From: Salinisphaera sp. LB1
GTDB lineage: Bacteria; Pseudomonadota; Gammaproteobacteria; Nevskiales; Salinisphaeraceae
Direction: 5' to 3'
DNA length: 64,000 nucleotides
NCBI RefSeq assembly: GCF_003177035.1
Contig: NZ_CP029488.1
Span: forward strand, 2,418,001-2,482,000
Every line of letters begins with the position of its first letter. The first letter of the stretch is position 1. Below the pieces are notes generated by a model. That model was given only the letters and a program-made list of their open reading frames with translations, was not told the origin of the DNA and did not search any database. This document shows, piece after piece, positions 29,913 through 38,888 of this stretch. A program made the translations under genes and the position numbers.

Positions 29913-30053
29913 GACAAGTCCTGTTGAACTCGCGGGACAAGCCCATCAAAGCGCCGGATCAGAGCCCGTGAATCGGGATGATCCGGTATTCGGCAAGAGC
30001 GCGGCTCCGGCGCGGCAATCCACCGCCGCACCGGCACCGCCAGCGGCACGGGT

Positions 30054-31412
30054 CTAGGTATAGGAACCGAGCTTGCAGGCAAAGGTGCCGGGCGGTGGCA
30101 TCACATCCTCGCCCGGCGTGACGCCGACGATCTCGAAGTAGTCCTCCTTGCTCTTCATCTGGCTCTTGCTCTTGCCGACGACCACCGGCACTTCACGCAC
30201 CATCTGGTGGTCCTCGGCGCGGTAGTAGACCTCGCCCAGCGTGCTCTGGATGTGCTTGCCGCTTTCCAGGGTCTTGATCACCTCGGGCGGATAGAAGGTA
30301 CCGGCGCGGGTGACCGCATCCGCCCAGATCATCGACTGCAGATAGGCGATATGGGCCGTCCAGCGTGGCTTGGAGCCGTATTTCTTTTCGAACGAATCGA
30401 CGAAGGTCTTCGCGTAGTCGTTGCGATCGGCCATCGTCCACCAGAAATCGAGCGTGCCGTACACGCCGGCCATGATGTCGGGGCCGAGCTCGGAGGCCTG
30501 GAAAGGCGAGATGTTGGGCACCACCATCTTCATCTTGTCGAGGATGCCGAACTGCTGGGCTTGCTTGCTGGAGGCCACCGAGTCGTTGCCGAAGCACACG
30601 TTCACGAATACATCGGCGCCGCTGTTGGCGATGTTGAGCAGGTAGGAGCTGTAGTCGGAGGCACCGACCGGCACCAGCACTTTCGAGACCGTCTTCCAGC
30701 CCTGCGCCTCGGTGAACTTGCGGGTGGAATCGAACACGGTGTGGCCATACGTGTAGTCCGGCACGAGATAGGCCGCCTTCACGTTCTTGCCGATCTCCTT
30801 GGCCACGACCGGCGCCAGCGCCTTGCCCGCCATATAGGCCGAGGGTTGAGAGCGGAAGCCGTAACGCTGGCAGTCCTTGCCGGTGGTGTCGTTGGAGCCG
30901 CTGGCCCCGACCATGTTGACCACCTTCTCGCGCTGGGCGAGTTTCTCCAGCGCGATCGCCACCGCACTGCTGGAGCAGCCGCTGATCATGATCGCTTTCT
31001 TTTCGTGGATGAAGCGCGTCTGCACCTGGACGGCACTGTTGGGCTTGGTCTCCGAATCGCCGATGCCGTATTCCACATGCTTGCCGAGCACGCCCTGGCT
31101 GCCCTTGAGCGAATCCATCATCGCGGCCATGCCGGTGCCGTTGTTGATGTGCTCGAAGGCCAGCTCGTAGCCCTTCTTCTCGTCCTGGCCGGCGGTGGAA
31201 TAGGCGCCGGTCAACGGCACGCTCAGGCCGACGAAGACACTGTCGCCGCTCGCCCCGGCCGGGAACGTCCCGAGGCTGGGATAGTCCTTGGCCCAGGCGG
31301 TATTGAGCAGCGCGCCGGGCAACATCAGCGCGCCCGCCGCGCCCAATCCGGTCTTCATGAAGGCGCGGCGGCTCGTGGCCGGTCCGAACCCGTTCGATCT
31401 ACGAGTTGACAT
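30054..31412 (-). CDS. Tat-exported amide/amino-acid-type substrate-binding protein (LivK-like)
   Basis: 452 residues from the ATG at 31412, with a GGAGG Shine-Dalgarno upstream. The N-terminus has a twin-arginine signal (SRRAFMK at about residues 14-20, then a hydrophobic core and an AWA cleavage site). The mature protein is a type-I periplasmic binding fold (Peripla_BP_6): VGLSVPLTGAYSTAGQDEKKG, GYELAFEHIN, MISGCSSSAVAIALEKLA and YLVPDYTYGHTVFDSTRK. Tat export and length resemble urea- or amide-binding members more than classical 370-residue LivK. It feeds the LivH/LivM-G/LivF complex encoded downstream. Confidence 0.88.
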   Translation of the reverse strand: MSTRRSNGFGPATSRRAFMKTGLGAAGALMLPGALLNTAWAKDYPSLGTFPAGASGDSVFVGLSVPLTGAYSTAGQDEKKGYELAFEHINNGTGMAAMMDSLKGSQGVLGKHVEYGIGDSETKPNSAVQVQTRFIHEKKAIMISGCSSSAVAIALEKLAQREKVVNMVGASGSNDTTGKDCQRYGFRSQPSAYMAGKALAPVVAKEIGKNVKAAYLVPDYTYGHTVFDSTRKFTEAQGWKTVSKVLVPVGASDYSSYLLNIANSGADVFVNVCFGNDSVASSKQAQQFGILDKMKMVVPNISPFQASELGPDIMAGVYGTLDFWWTMADRNDYAKTFVDSFEKKYGSKPRWTAHIAYLQSMIWADAVTRAGTFYPPEVIKTLESGKHIQSTLGEVYYRAEDHQMVREVPVVVGKSKSQMKSKEDYFEIVGVTPGEDVMPPPGTFACKLGSYT

Positions 31413-31881
31413 GATTTTCGATTCCTCCGATAGGCGGCACCCGGGGTGCCGTACAGCCTTTGACGTCGCGCCCTGCCGGCGTCCGTTGCAACCTGGATTC
31501 AATAGACGGCGACGGTATGCCGATCCGTGGATCGACGAGCGGCCCCATGGCGTCACGCGTTATCTGGCTTACGCTCTTGTCGCGGCCGTATGCCCGGTAA
31601 CCGAAGTCATCCGCGCGAATCCGGTGCCTTTGCAACAAGAGGGTTTTGTTGATTTATTTCGCGTCACCCACGCAGCTACTGTCGGTGCTGCCGAGACCGG
31701 GGATCAACAGAGACTTCGTTAAGGGTCTTATCTTAAGCCTAAGAGTAATGAGGATTCATGGGGTTGCGTTTTCACTTATAGACGGAAGTCGTAGCGCCGG
31801 GCGCGGTGCTGTGTGCGGCGGCAGCAGGCCTGGGTCCCGATTCCCAGCCCCATGCATTGCCCATCATGGTGTGGACTCGCC
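31413..31881 (-). other. Intergenic region between amidase and transporter genes
   Basis: 469 bases, no gene. An AT-richer block at about 31630-31790 could hold the promoter of the transporter operon. I found no sigma-54-like or near-consensus sigma-70 element. Confidence 0.45.
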
Positions 31882-33198
31882 TTACCGGACTTTTCGGTCG
31901 GGGTCGGCGGGGGTGCTTTCGAACGCCTGGGCCAACCATTGGGCGGCCCGTAAAAGCGCGGCATCCCCGTCGCGCGATCCGATCAGCTGAATGCCGACCG
32001 GTAGCCTGTTCGGGCCGGTCAGGCCCGGTACGTTGACGCAGGGCACGCCGAGCAGCGTCCAGATCCGATTGAAAACCGGGTCGCCCGTGCCCGAGGTCGC
32101 CAGCGGCGCCTCGCCGGGCGCACTGGGCGTAAGCAACACATCCACGTCGGCCAGGCAATCCGCAAACGCGGCGCGACACTGCGCGGCGCGACGGCGAGCG
32201 GCTTCGTAGTGGCCGGCAGCGATCGTCGCCCCGTGATCGAGCAGCACGGCCAGCCGTTCGCTGAGTTGGCGGGGGTGCCGGTCGCGCTCGAACGCCAGGC
32301 AGCGAGCGGCTTCGAAGGCCATGATCGTTTCCTGGGCCGCGAGCAGGTCGTCGAAGATAGCCGGTAGGGTCACGGTCTCGACATCGCCGCCGGCCGCGGT
32401 CACACGGTTGATCGCCGTATCGCAGGCGGTGCGCGTGGCCGAACGGGCGGCGTCCCATTGCGGGGTACGGCAGAAGCCGAAGCGCGGCGGCGTGCCGGAT
32501 GCGGTATCGATTCTCAGATCGCGCCCACTGAGCACGCTGCCGAGCAGCGCAGCACCGGGGACATCGGCGGCGAAAACGCCCACGGTGTCCAGCGACCAGG
32601 CCGCGGGCTTGAGGCCGGCCGGACTGATCCAGCCGTAAGACGGCTTGTAGCCGACGATACCGCAGAACGACGCCGGCCGAATGACCGAGCCCGCCGTCTG
32701 GGTGCCGATGGCCAGCGGCACCTGACCGGCAGCGACCGCGGCCGCCGAGCCGCTGGACGATCCGCCCGGTGTGCGTTGGCAGTCGTGCGGGTTGCGGGTC
32801 TTGCCGGGATTGAAGAAAGCGAACTCGGTGGTCACCGTCTTGCCCACGACGAGCCCGCCGGCCTGTCGGATCAGGGCGACCGCCGCCGCATCCGACGACG
32901 GCGTGTGCCCGGCATAGATCGGTGAACCGTAGGCGGTGGGCATATCGTGGGTATCGAATATGTCCTTGATGCCCACGGCCAGCCCCTGCAACGGCCCCCG
33001 CGCCGGCATACGGTCGAGCTGCCGGGCGGCGTCCAGCACGGTATTCGGATCGCAGTGCGTCCAGGCCCGGATCTCGGACTCGCGGGCTTCGATGCGTGCC
33101 AGGCATTGCCGGGCCAGGGCTTCGCAGGACAGCGCGCCACTCGCGATACGGTCGCGGGCGGTGGTGGCGGAGAGAACCGGTTCGGCATCACTGATCAT
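31882..33198 (-). CDS. Amidase-signature family hydrolase
   Basis: 438 residues from the ATG at 33198, with AGGGA eight bases upstream. The Ser-cisSer-Lys triad is present: Lys in GLAVGIKDIFDT, the cis-Ser and adjacent residues in the Gly/Ser-rich TPGGSSSGSAAAVAAG, and the nucleophile Ser in GTQTAGSVIRPASFCG. The family hydrolyses linear amides, including allophanate-like or aryl amides. It is on the same strand as the ABC importer downstream, suggesting uptake and deamidation of one substrate (inference). Bases 33038-33175, encoding residues about 9-54, recur as diverged fragments in three repeat elements at 37.1, 38.7 and 41.8 kb. Confidence 0.9.
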   Translation of the reverse strand: MISDAEPVLSATTARDRIASGALSCEALARQCLARIEARESEIRAWTHCDPNTVLDAARQLDRMPARGPLQGLAVGIKDIFDTHDMPTAYGSPIYAGHTPSSDAAAVALIRQAGGLVVGKTVTTEFAFFNPGKTRNPHDCQRTPGGSSSGSAAAVAAGQVPLAIGTQTAGSVIRPASFCGIVGYKPSYGWISPAGLKPAAWSLDTVGVFAADVPGAALLGSVLSGRDLRIDTASGTPPRFGFCRTPQWDAARSATRTACDTAINRVTAAGGDVETVTLPAIFDDLLAAQETIMAFEAARCLAFERDRHPRQLSERLAVLLDHGATIAAGHYEAARRRAAQCRAAFADCLADVDVLLTPSAPGEAPLATSGTGDPVFNRIWTLLGVPCVNVPGLTGPNRLPVGIQLIGSRDGDAALLRAAQWLAQAFESTPADPDRKVR

Positions 33199-33621
33199 CG
33201 GGCTTTCCCTTGGCTGCCAGTGGACTGATACGTCCAAGCGCAATTTGGTGGGGAGAGATCGGGCATCACGAGGCAGGGGATGGCTTGCGGTTGTCGAAAG
33301 CCTCAGCCGACCCAAGCCTGGTCACGCCCTCTACGCAATCCTAGCCCGGAAGAACGCCGGGTGATATTCCAGTGCTGCGCATATGGCTTGAGCCGAGTCC
33401 AGGGCCACCGCCGACCGGCGTGACCGCAACATGACCTGTCGCGAGCAAACGGAGCGGTGTCCGTGGTCGCGGGGCCGTCCACGGCGGGTGTCCCGCACAC
33501 TAGCGCGCTATTTTCCGCAGGGATTACCGGGGCGGTATTGTGGGCTGCAAATATTTCAATTCGGGATCTGAGCTCGATTATTTCGGATAACTTTCTCCCT
33601 GCTTTATCTACGTTTAGCGGC
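33199..33621 (+). other. Intergenic region upstream of amidase
   Basis: About 420 bases with no supportable gene, ending at a MITE-like element. Bases 33540-33615 are AT-richer than average. Confidence 0.4.
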
Positions 33622-33908
33622 AAGGGTCTGTTGCCGTTTCGTCCGAGTCCGCGCCAAGCGCTTCCTGAAAAATTACTTGGGGGCGGCAAGACGAGGCGTA
33701 GCGAATGTGGCGTAGTCGTTCTACGCGAGAGAGCTACAACGCTGGATTGCCGCAAAACAGCGCTTGTCCCTGCGGGTTGGGCCGCAAATCGCGCCCTGCG
33801 GCGTTGTGAGTCTGGGTCGTGGCACGCCACGACGCGGCGACTCACGCCTTGCCGGACACGATTTGCGGACGCCAACGCGGCGCTCGCACGAAACGGCAAC
33901 AGGCCCTA
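33622..33908. mobile_element. MITE-like element bounded by inverted short repeats
   Basis: A 287-bp segment. The left end AAGGGTCTGTTGCCGTTTCG (33622-33641) recurs inverted at the right end (33889-33908; reverse complement TAGGGCCTGTTGCCGTTTCG). The interior contains further inverted repeats, such as GGCCGCAAATCG near 33780 against CGATTTGCGG near 33860, and has no gene. Size, inverted ends and lack of coding capacity fit a non-autonomous element. No transposase for it is in the window. Target-site duplication is not evident. Confidence 0.55.
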
Positions 33909-34044
33909 GTGAATTTGCGTTCATTTGCGGACAAATTTTTTTCTTTGTGCGCATTATCTAGGGGCGGTTCGTGTTACGCCGGTGCATGCAATTCTGACAC
34001 GGCTTGCACCGGCTTTTTTCGATCAATTCAACCAACCCGTCGCT

Positions 34045-37020
34045 TTAATCCCTGAATGGCCCCTCGATCCCGAATTCGTGCATCAGGCTCTTGTGAGTGT
34101 TGTATGCCTTGAGCAGCGCCCCGCCATAGCGGTCAGTCAGCATCGCCTGGCGTTCGGCATCGGTTGCCGATGCGAGAGCGCCCCAGACCGCGGCCAGGTT
34201 TTCAGCGGTTCGGCGCGCTTCGTCTAGACTGGTGCGATCGGCGGCGAGTGAGGTTATATCGCCCGCCGAGGCCGCGCCGACCCCGGCCACGGCTTGCGCA
34301 CCACCGTCGGTATAACCGTCCGGTAACTCGCCTTTGAGATTCACCACGCGATGAAAGCGAATCAGATCAAGAATCTGATCAACGGCCTGTTTCGCGCCTT
34401 CGACCCGTGAGTGATGCTCGGTGTCCGCGGCCGCGTGGGGCAACAGCGCCAAACGGCCGGGGTATTTCTCGCTCAGTGGCAGATAGGGCGCCATCGGCCC
34501 GGAGACGGCGCCGGTTTGCGGGTCGGTGAACAGATCGGCGTCGACCGCGGCGTGGCGAATCCGGCCCGACGCCAGCGCACGGTCGAGTGCGTCGACATCC
34601 ACCCCTTCACCGCGGTCGTAGTTCAATAGGACCGCGCCGTGATTGACCGCTGCGAAGACGCTCTCGCCCAGAAAACCGGCGTTGGCGAATTGGCCGGTCT
34701 GGGGGTCCAAAGCGCCAAGGCCGGTGTGCAGTGACAGCACGTCGGCGCCCTCTGCGGCCTCTTCCCTGGTTGCGGCAAAGGTAAAGCCTTCGCTTTCAAT
34801 CCAGGGGCGGTGATTGGCGCGCGCGAAAACCCGCACATTCATACCAAAGGCAGCGGCGAGTTTGGCCACCTCGCGGCCGATATTGCCGTAGCCGAATACT
34901 GCGATGGTCTTGCCTTCGAGCTTTTCGGTCGGGACCTTCCGCAGGTCGCGGCCGGTGTCAAAGTCGCCGGCGGCGGTCGCGGCGTGCAGTTCTTCGACCG
35001 GCAGATCGGGCAGCACCTTCAGCAGCGCCTTCATCGTCATCTGCGCGGTCGCCCGGCTGTTGAAGCTCGGCGTGTTCATCAGCGGTGCCCACCCGCCCCG
35101 GCCGTCGCCGCCACCCCAGGAGGCAGAGCCCATGTTGCCGGTGCCGGCACCAATCCGCACCCCGCCCAGCTTGAACACCGCGGCTTTCGGCAGGAACGTG
35201 GCCGCCGCAATCACCGCGTCGTACTGACCGTCGCCGGCAGCCGCCATGATTTCATCTTCGGACGAGATGTCGGGGATGTAGAAAAAATGGATTTTTCCTT
35301 TTTCCAGTTCATTTTCGTCGGCCCGCGCGGTTTCGTGGAATACGCCGCCGCTGGCTTCGACGTGGGCCTTGACCTCGGAATGATCCGGCAGACCGTCGGC
35401 GTCGAACTTCAACCCGACGCGATCACAGATCAACACCTTGTAGGCGCGCTCCGGATCGTCCATTCGACGGTTGACAGCAGCGGCATCGGCGGCCGGGAAC
35501 GTCTCACCGAGCGCTGCCAGTTCTTCTTCCAGCACTACGGCCTTCGCGCGCTGCCAGGCGTATTGCAGGTTTTCGAGTAGTGCCGTCACGTCGCTGACCG
35601 GACGGATACCGCCAATCCAGGCACGATAGTCGCCCGGGGTGCCGGGGAAGGCGTTGATGTAGCGCGCGACGTCGAGCCCCGGCTCGTAGCTGCCGTTCGG
35701 ATGCGTCACGCCGGTATAGGAAAGGATCGCCTTGGAATAGGCGACGATGCGCGTGTGGATGGCCGGATCGGTGATGTCGGGGTCGCGCACCTTGAGCAGC
35801 GTGACCGCGGCGCCGCGATAGTCCGGGTCGCGCACGCCGAGTTCGAACAGCGGGTTGGCCGCCACCCAGCGATTCACCTCGTCGCGGTTTTTGCTCGAGC
35901 GGGCATTGAGATCCGCTACCGAACCGACACGCTTTTCGGTGCGCAGCAGGCCGAACGTGGTTTCCGCAAAAGCCAGCGTCGAAAAGGTATTGATCACGCC
36001 GCCCAGCATCTTGTCCTGTGCGGGGTCGTAAATCGGGCCGATGTTCACGCTCCGCTCGCCGGTCAAAGGCTTTTTCGGATCGACGGGTGTTGCGAGCTTG
36101 AACTGGCGTGGAATGGCCCACGACGGCTGCTGCTGATTGCGCTCAATCAGATCGAGCGCAGCCGGGGTAAACGAGGCGACATAGTACCCGGCGACGCCGC
36201 CGATGGCCTTCTGGAACGGCATGAACAGGCAGCAGCGCTGGGTGACTTCATGCACCAGCGTCTCGCCCCAGGGCATGGCACCCAGCATCGAGGTCGCGTC
36301 CAGCACCGCATGGTGTTCTGTCGGATTCATGTCAATCCAGGCCAGCAGCCGCTGGACATCGGCGGTCGCGTAGGTCGACGCACCAGTGGTCTCGTGGCCC
36401 ACGCCGATGACCAACTTGACACCCATGTCGGCCAGCGTTTCGGCCGGCGGTACCACGCCTTCTTTCTCGGCGAAGTGGATGCGGCCTTCATCGCCGTCGC
36501 GCGCGTGGCGCATCATCTCGATGATCTGCGTCCCCCAGGACTGGCGGAAGAATCCCGACGCCTTCGCGCCTTCGGATTCCGGTCGCAGCGTGTCGACGAA
36601 AACGTGCTGCGAGGAATCCCGGGTGGTGATCAGATGCTGCACACACACGGTAAAGCCGGAATGGCCGCCGCCGAGGCCAATGGCCATTCTGTTTTCTTTG
36701 GGAAACGCGAAGTAGCGGTGGATTTCCCGCATCATATCCAGCAGGAACTTGTCCGCCGGATAGCCGCGGTGCATCGACCGCCCGACTTCGGCGGCGGTGA
36801 AAGGGCCAAGATCGCGGCCCCTGTCATCGCGCTTGCGGTAGTTCTCCTCGAGCCAGTGCTCGAACTCGAATTTCAGCAGCCGGCTGTCAACCTCGTCCGC
36901 CGCCCCGTCGGTAATCGGGCCGACCCCGAAGAACGGATTGCCCGTCCGCTCCGGGGCGCCGCCTTCAGTTGCCTTGATTGCGGCCAGACGTTGGGCTTTG
37001 AGGCGTTCGATGTCAGACAT
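34045..37020 (-). CDS. Aminotransferase-class-V / D-2-hydroxyacid dehydrogenase fusion
   Basis: 991 residues. Residues about 1-500 look like a PLP-dependent phosphoserine-aminotransferase-type domain: GLGGGHSGFTVCVQ near 115, an Asp in AVLDATSMLG (D241) and the probable Schiff-base Lys271 in MPFQKAIGG. Residues about 520-900 are a D-isomer 2-hydroxyacid dehydrogenase with Rossmann motif VFGYGNIGREVAKLAAAFG (from about 708), the substrate-binding Arg in LASGRIRHAAVDAD and a late His in LLPHAAADTEHHSR. The two activities are successive in the phosphorylated serine pathway (SerA then SerC), so a bifunctional serine-type enzyme is plausible, but substrates are inferred. The last 110 residues are helical and unassigned. 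Confidence 0.8.
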   Translation of the reverse strand: MSDIERLKAQRLAAIKATEGGAPERTGNPFFGVGPITDGAADEVDSRLLKFEFEHWLEENYRKRDDRGRDLGPFTAAEVGRSMHRGYPADKFLLDMMREIHRYFAFPKENRMAIGLGGGHSGFTVCVQHLITTRDSSQHVFVDTLRPESEGAKASGFFRQSWGTQIIEMMRHARDGDEGRIHFAEKEGVVPPAETLADMGVKLVIGVGHETTGASTYATADVQRLLAWIDMNPTEHHAVLDATSMLGAMPWGETLVHEVTQRCCLFMPFQKAIGGVAGYYVASFTPAALDLIERNQQQPSWAIPRQFKLATPVDPKKPLTGERSVNIGPIYDPAQDKMLGGVINTFSTLAFAETTFGLLRTEKRVGSVADLNARSSKNRDEVNRWVAANPLFELGVRDPDYRGAAVTLLKVRDPDITDPAIHTRIVAYSKAILSYTGVTHPNGSYEPGLDVARYINAFPGTPGDYRAWIGGIRPVSDVTALLENLQYAWQRAKAVVLEEELAALGETFPAADAAAVNRRMDDPERAYKVLICDRVGLKFDADGLPDHSEVKAHVEASGGVFHETARADENELEKGKIHFFYIPDISSEDEIMAAAGDGQYDAVIAAATFLPKAAVFKLGGVRIGAGTGNMGSASWGGGDGRGGWAPLMNTPSFNSRATAQMTMKALLKVLPDLPVEELHAATAAGDFDTGRDLRKVPTEKLEGKTIAVFGYGNIGREVAKLAAAFGMNVRVFARANHRPWIESEGFTFAATREEAAEGADVLSLHTGLGALDPQTGQFANAGFLGESVFAAVNHGAVLLNYDRGEGVDVDALDRALASGRIRHAAVDADLFTDPQTGAVSGPMAPYLPLSEKYPGRLALLPHAAADTEHHSRVEGAKQAVDQILDLIRFHRVVNLKGELPDGYTDGGAQAVAGVGAASAGDITSLAADRTSLDEARRTAENLAAVWGALASATDAERQAMLTDRYGGALLKAYNTHKSLMHEFGIEGPFRD

Positions 37021-37124
37021 TTCCTGCGTACCGTGCGACGTTGGATCAACAGCATCCTACCTCGCGCATTTGTCCGGAAAGCGCCTAAAACCGTCGTACG
37101 CTGTAATGAAAACGCCACATGCAT

Positions 37125-37355
37125 CTTTTGAAGTTTTCGTCGATCTGACGGTATTCGAATCGCAGCGCGCCCAGGCCCGGATTTCGGGCTCGCAGGTTTC
37201 GATACGCGCCAGGCATTGCCAGGCCAGGGCCTGGCAGGACAGCGCGCCGCTCGCGATACGGCCGAGGGCCGTGGTGGCGGAGAGAGGCAACAGGCAAGAC
37301 CTGACCCCGGCCACGCGTGACCAGACCTGACCCCGGCCACGCGTGACCCCGGCCA
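37125..37355 (-). repeat. Chimeric amidase/yceH repeat, truncated copy 1
   Basis: On the plus strand, 23 bases matching yceH (cttttgaagttttcgtcg at 37125 onward) join at 37147/37148 to about 135 bases matching codons 9-54 of the amidase gene. The right end follows: GGCAACAGGCAAGACCTGACCCC. The end motif then continues as tandem 26-bp units (37297-37322 and 37323-37348, AGACCTGACCCCGGCC...). There is no intact reading frame. It sits between the start of the 991-residue gene and the end of the UPF0114 gene. Confidence 0.75.
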
Positions 37356-37443
37356 TACGGTGATCGCAACAGACGCTAAGCCCAGCTCGGGAATTGCCAG
37401 GTCGGCGACGACAGCCCGGTTGGCATCGGCGGCTCGAACACAG

Positions 37444-37953
37444 TCAGTGATGGCGCGTGAGCTTGTCCAGCATGCCCATCGCAAAGGCCGAGAAAACGAA
37501 GGTAATATGGATGATCACATACCACATCAGGTTTGATTCAGCCACGTTCGGCGTATTCATGAAGATCTTGAGCAGATGAATGGACGAGATCGCGACAATC
37601 GAGGACGCCACCTTGTTCTTCAAACTCGTGTAGTCCATCCGGCCGAGCCAGTCGAGCTTGTCCGAATCCGACGCCAGATCGAGGCGCGAAACGAAGCTTT
37701 CGTAGCTCGACAACATCACCATCACGATCAGGCCACCCACGAGCGACAGATCGATCAGCGTGAGCACGAGCAGCACCAGATCGGTCTCCTGAATCGCAAA
37801 CAGGTGCGGCAGCACATGCAGGATTTCCTCGAAGAACTTGATACCCAGCGCCACCAGCGCGAGGCTCAGCCCAAGATAAATCGGCGCCAGCACCCAGCGC
37901 GACGCATACATACATCGCTCGATTACGGCTTCCATACGTTCACCCGGCGACAC
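37444..37953 (-). CDS. UPF0114 membrane protein (YqhA-like)
   Basis: 169 residues from a GTG at 37953, preceded by AAGAGGAG at seven bases; the internal ATG at 37935 aligns with the E. coli YqhA start but has a poorer ribosome site. The protein matches YqhA throughout ([26 protein letters not shown]-type loop, [38 protein letters not shown]), with four predicted membrane helices. It is a conserved inner-membrane protein of undefined role. It is flanked on both sides by repeat elements. Confidence 0.9.
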   Translation of the reverse strand: MSPGERMEAVIERCMYASRWVLAPIYLGLSLALVALGIKFFEEILHVLPHLFAIQETDLVLLVLTLIDLSLVGGLIVMVMLSSYESFVSRLDLASDSDKLDWLGRMDYTSLKNKVASSIVAISSIHLLKIFMNTPNVAESNLMWYVIIHITFVFSAFAMGMLDKLTRHH

Positions 37954-37998
37954 CGTCGTTCTCCTCTTCGTGGCTTCATAACGTCTGGCCAGACCGCC

Positions 37999-38017
37999 AA
38001 GGGCCTATTGCCGTTTT
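37999..38017 (+). repeat. Diverged copy of the TAGGG-CTGTTGCCGTTTCG repeat
   Basis: AAGGGCCTATTGCCGTTTT, in the 5' flank of the UPF0114 gene. It matches the other copies at most positions; the leading T is replaced by A. Confidence 0.45.
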
Positions 38018-38159
38018 CATGCCAGCGCGCGGCGACAGCCTTTGGGCTGTCAGACACAGCCGCGAGCGCATAAGGACACGAGTCTACACAAATCGACGAC
38101 GATGCTGGGCTGCGGCCGCCGTCGCCCCGACGTAACAGGCCTGATATAACAGCGCTAAA

Positions 38160-38817
38160 GGGGTCAGGTCTTGAGCGCCAAAGGGGTCAGGTCTTGCCCT
38201 GTGCATCAAGTTGCTTCTACAACTCGGCATTCTCCGCCTCCAACTCCGTTACCCGTCGCTCCAGCTCCGCAATCCGCTCCTTATCGGCAGAGCGCCCCGT
38301 GCTTACGCGGCTATTTCGGCATAGGCGTCCAGATCGACTGGGCGGCAAAGCTGGTGCATGAACTCGGCCTCCTTTCGGCCTTTCATGCGTGACAGTTCGA
38401 CGAGCAGCGGGTTGTCGCGATCGTCGTCAGCAACGAGTTCGCGAGCGGCCGCGTCGACGTCTTTATTGGTTGCGAAGTCGTAAAGCCGGCCGGCCCGGGA
38501 GCGGATTTCGCCGGGCGTTTGCGGCCCGGGCCGTAGCAGCAGGGGGAGGATCGCGAACTGGGCTTTGGTGAGCTTGATGTCGGTGAACTGGCTGGCGGCG
38601 CGGCACATCCGCTGTTTGTTTTTCTCGATACCGCTTTTGAGGTTTTCGTCGATCTGTTGGTATTCGGGTCGTAGTGCGTCCAGGCCGAGATCTCGGGCTC
38701 ACGGGCTTCCGTGCACGCCGCGCATTCGCGGGCCAGGTCTTCGCAGAACAGTGCACCGCTCGCGGTACGGTCGCGGGCCGTGGTGGCGGAGAGAGGCAAC
38801 AGGCAAGACCTGACCTC
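38160..38817 (-). repeat. Chimeric amidase/yceH element with inverted terminal repeats, copy 2
   Basis: The longest copy. The left end GGGGTCAGGTCTTGCC (38183-38198; a tandem extra copy of the end motif starts at 38160) and the right end GGCAAGACCTGACC (38802-38815) are inverted repeats. Read on the minus strand, the interior is a stretch homologous to amidase codons 9-54 followed, at the same junction as copies 1 and 3, by the last two-thirds of yceH, down to its stop codon. The yceH part still reads for about 100 residues (FTDIKLTKAQFAIL, GEIRSRAGRLYDFATN) but is cut by a one-base deletion near 38303, so it is a broken gene fragment. Confidence 0.75.
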
Positions 38818-38888
38818 GACCGATGCGCACAACCTGCGCCGCTGGCGACCCTTATACTCGAAGCCAAACCTACACGCGAGCCACGGCC

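Noticed and set aside
29041-29949. Extension of the LivM-LivG frame into a 926-codon ORF
   Set aside because: The extra N-terminal part is out of frame with livH, low-complexity and non-membrane; the ATGA overlap at 29037-29040 marks the real start.
38303-38608. A 101-residue YceH-like ORF as an independent gene
   Set aside because: It lies inside chimeric repeat copy 2, begins in the middle of a domain and ends at a frameshift; treated as a gene fragment.
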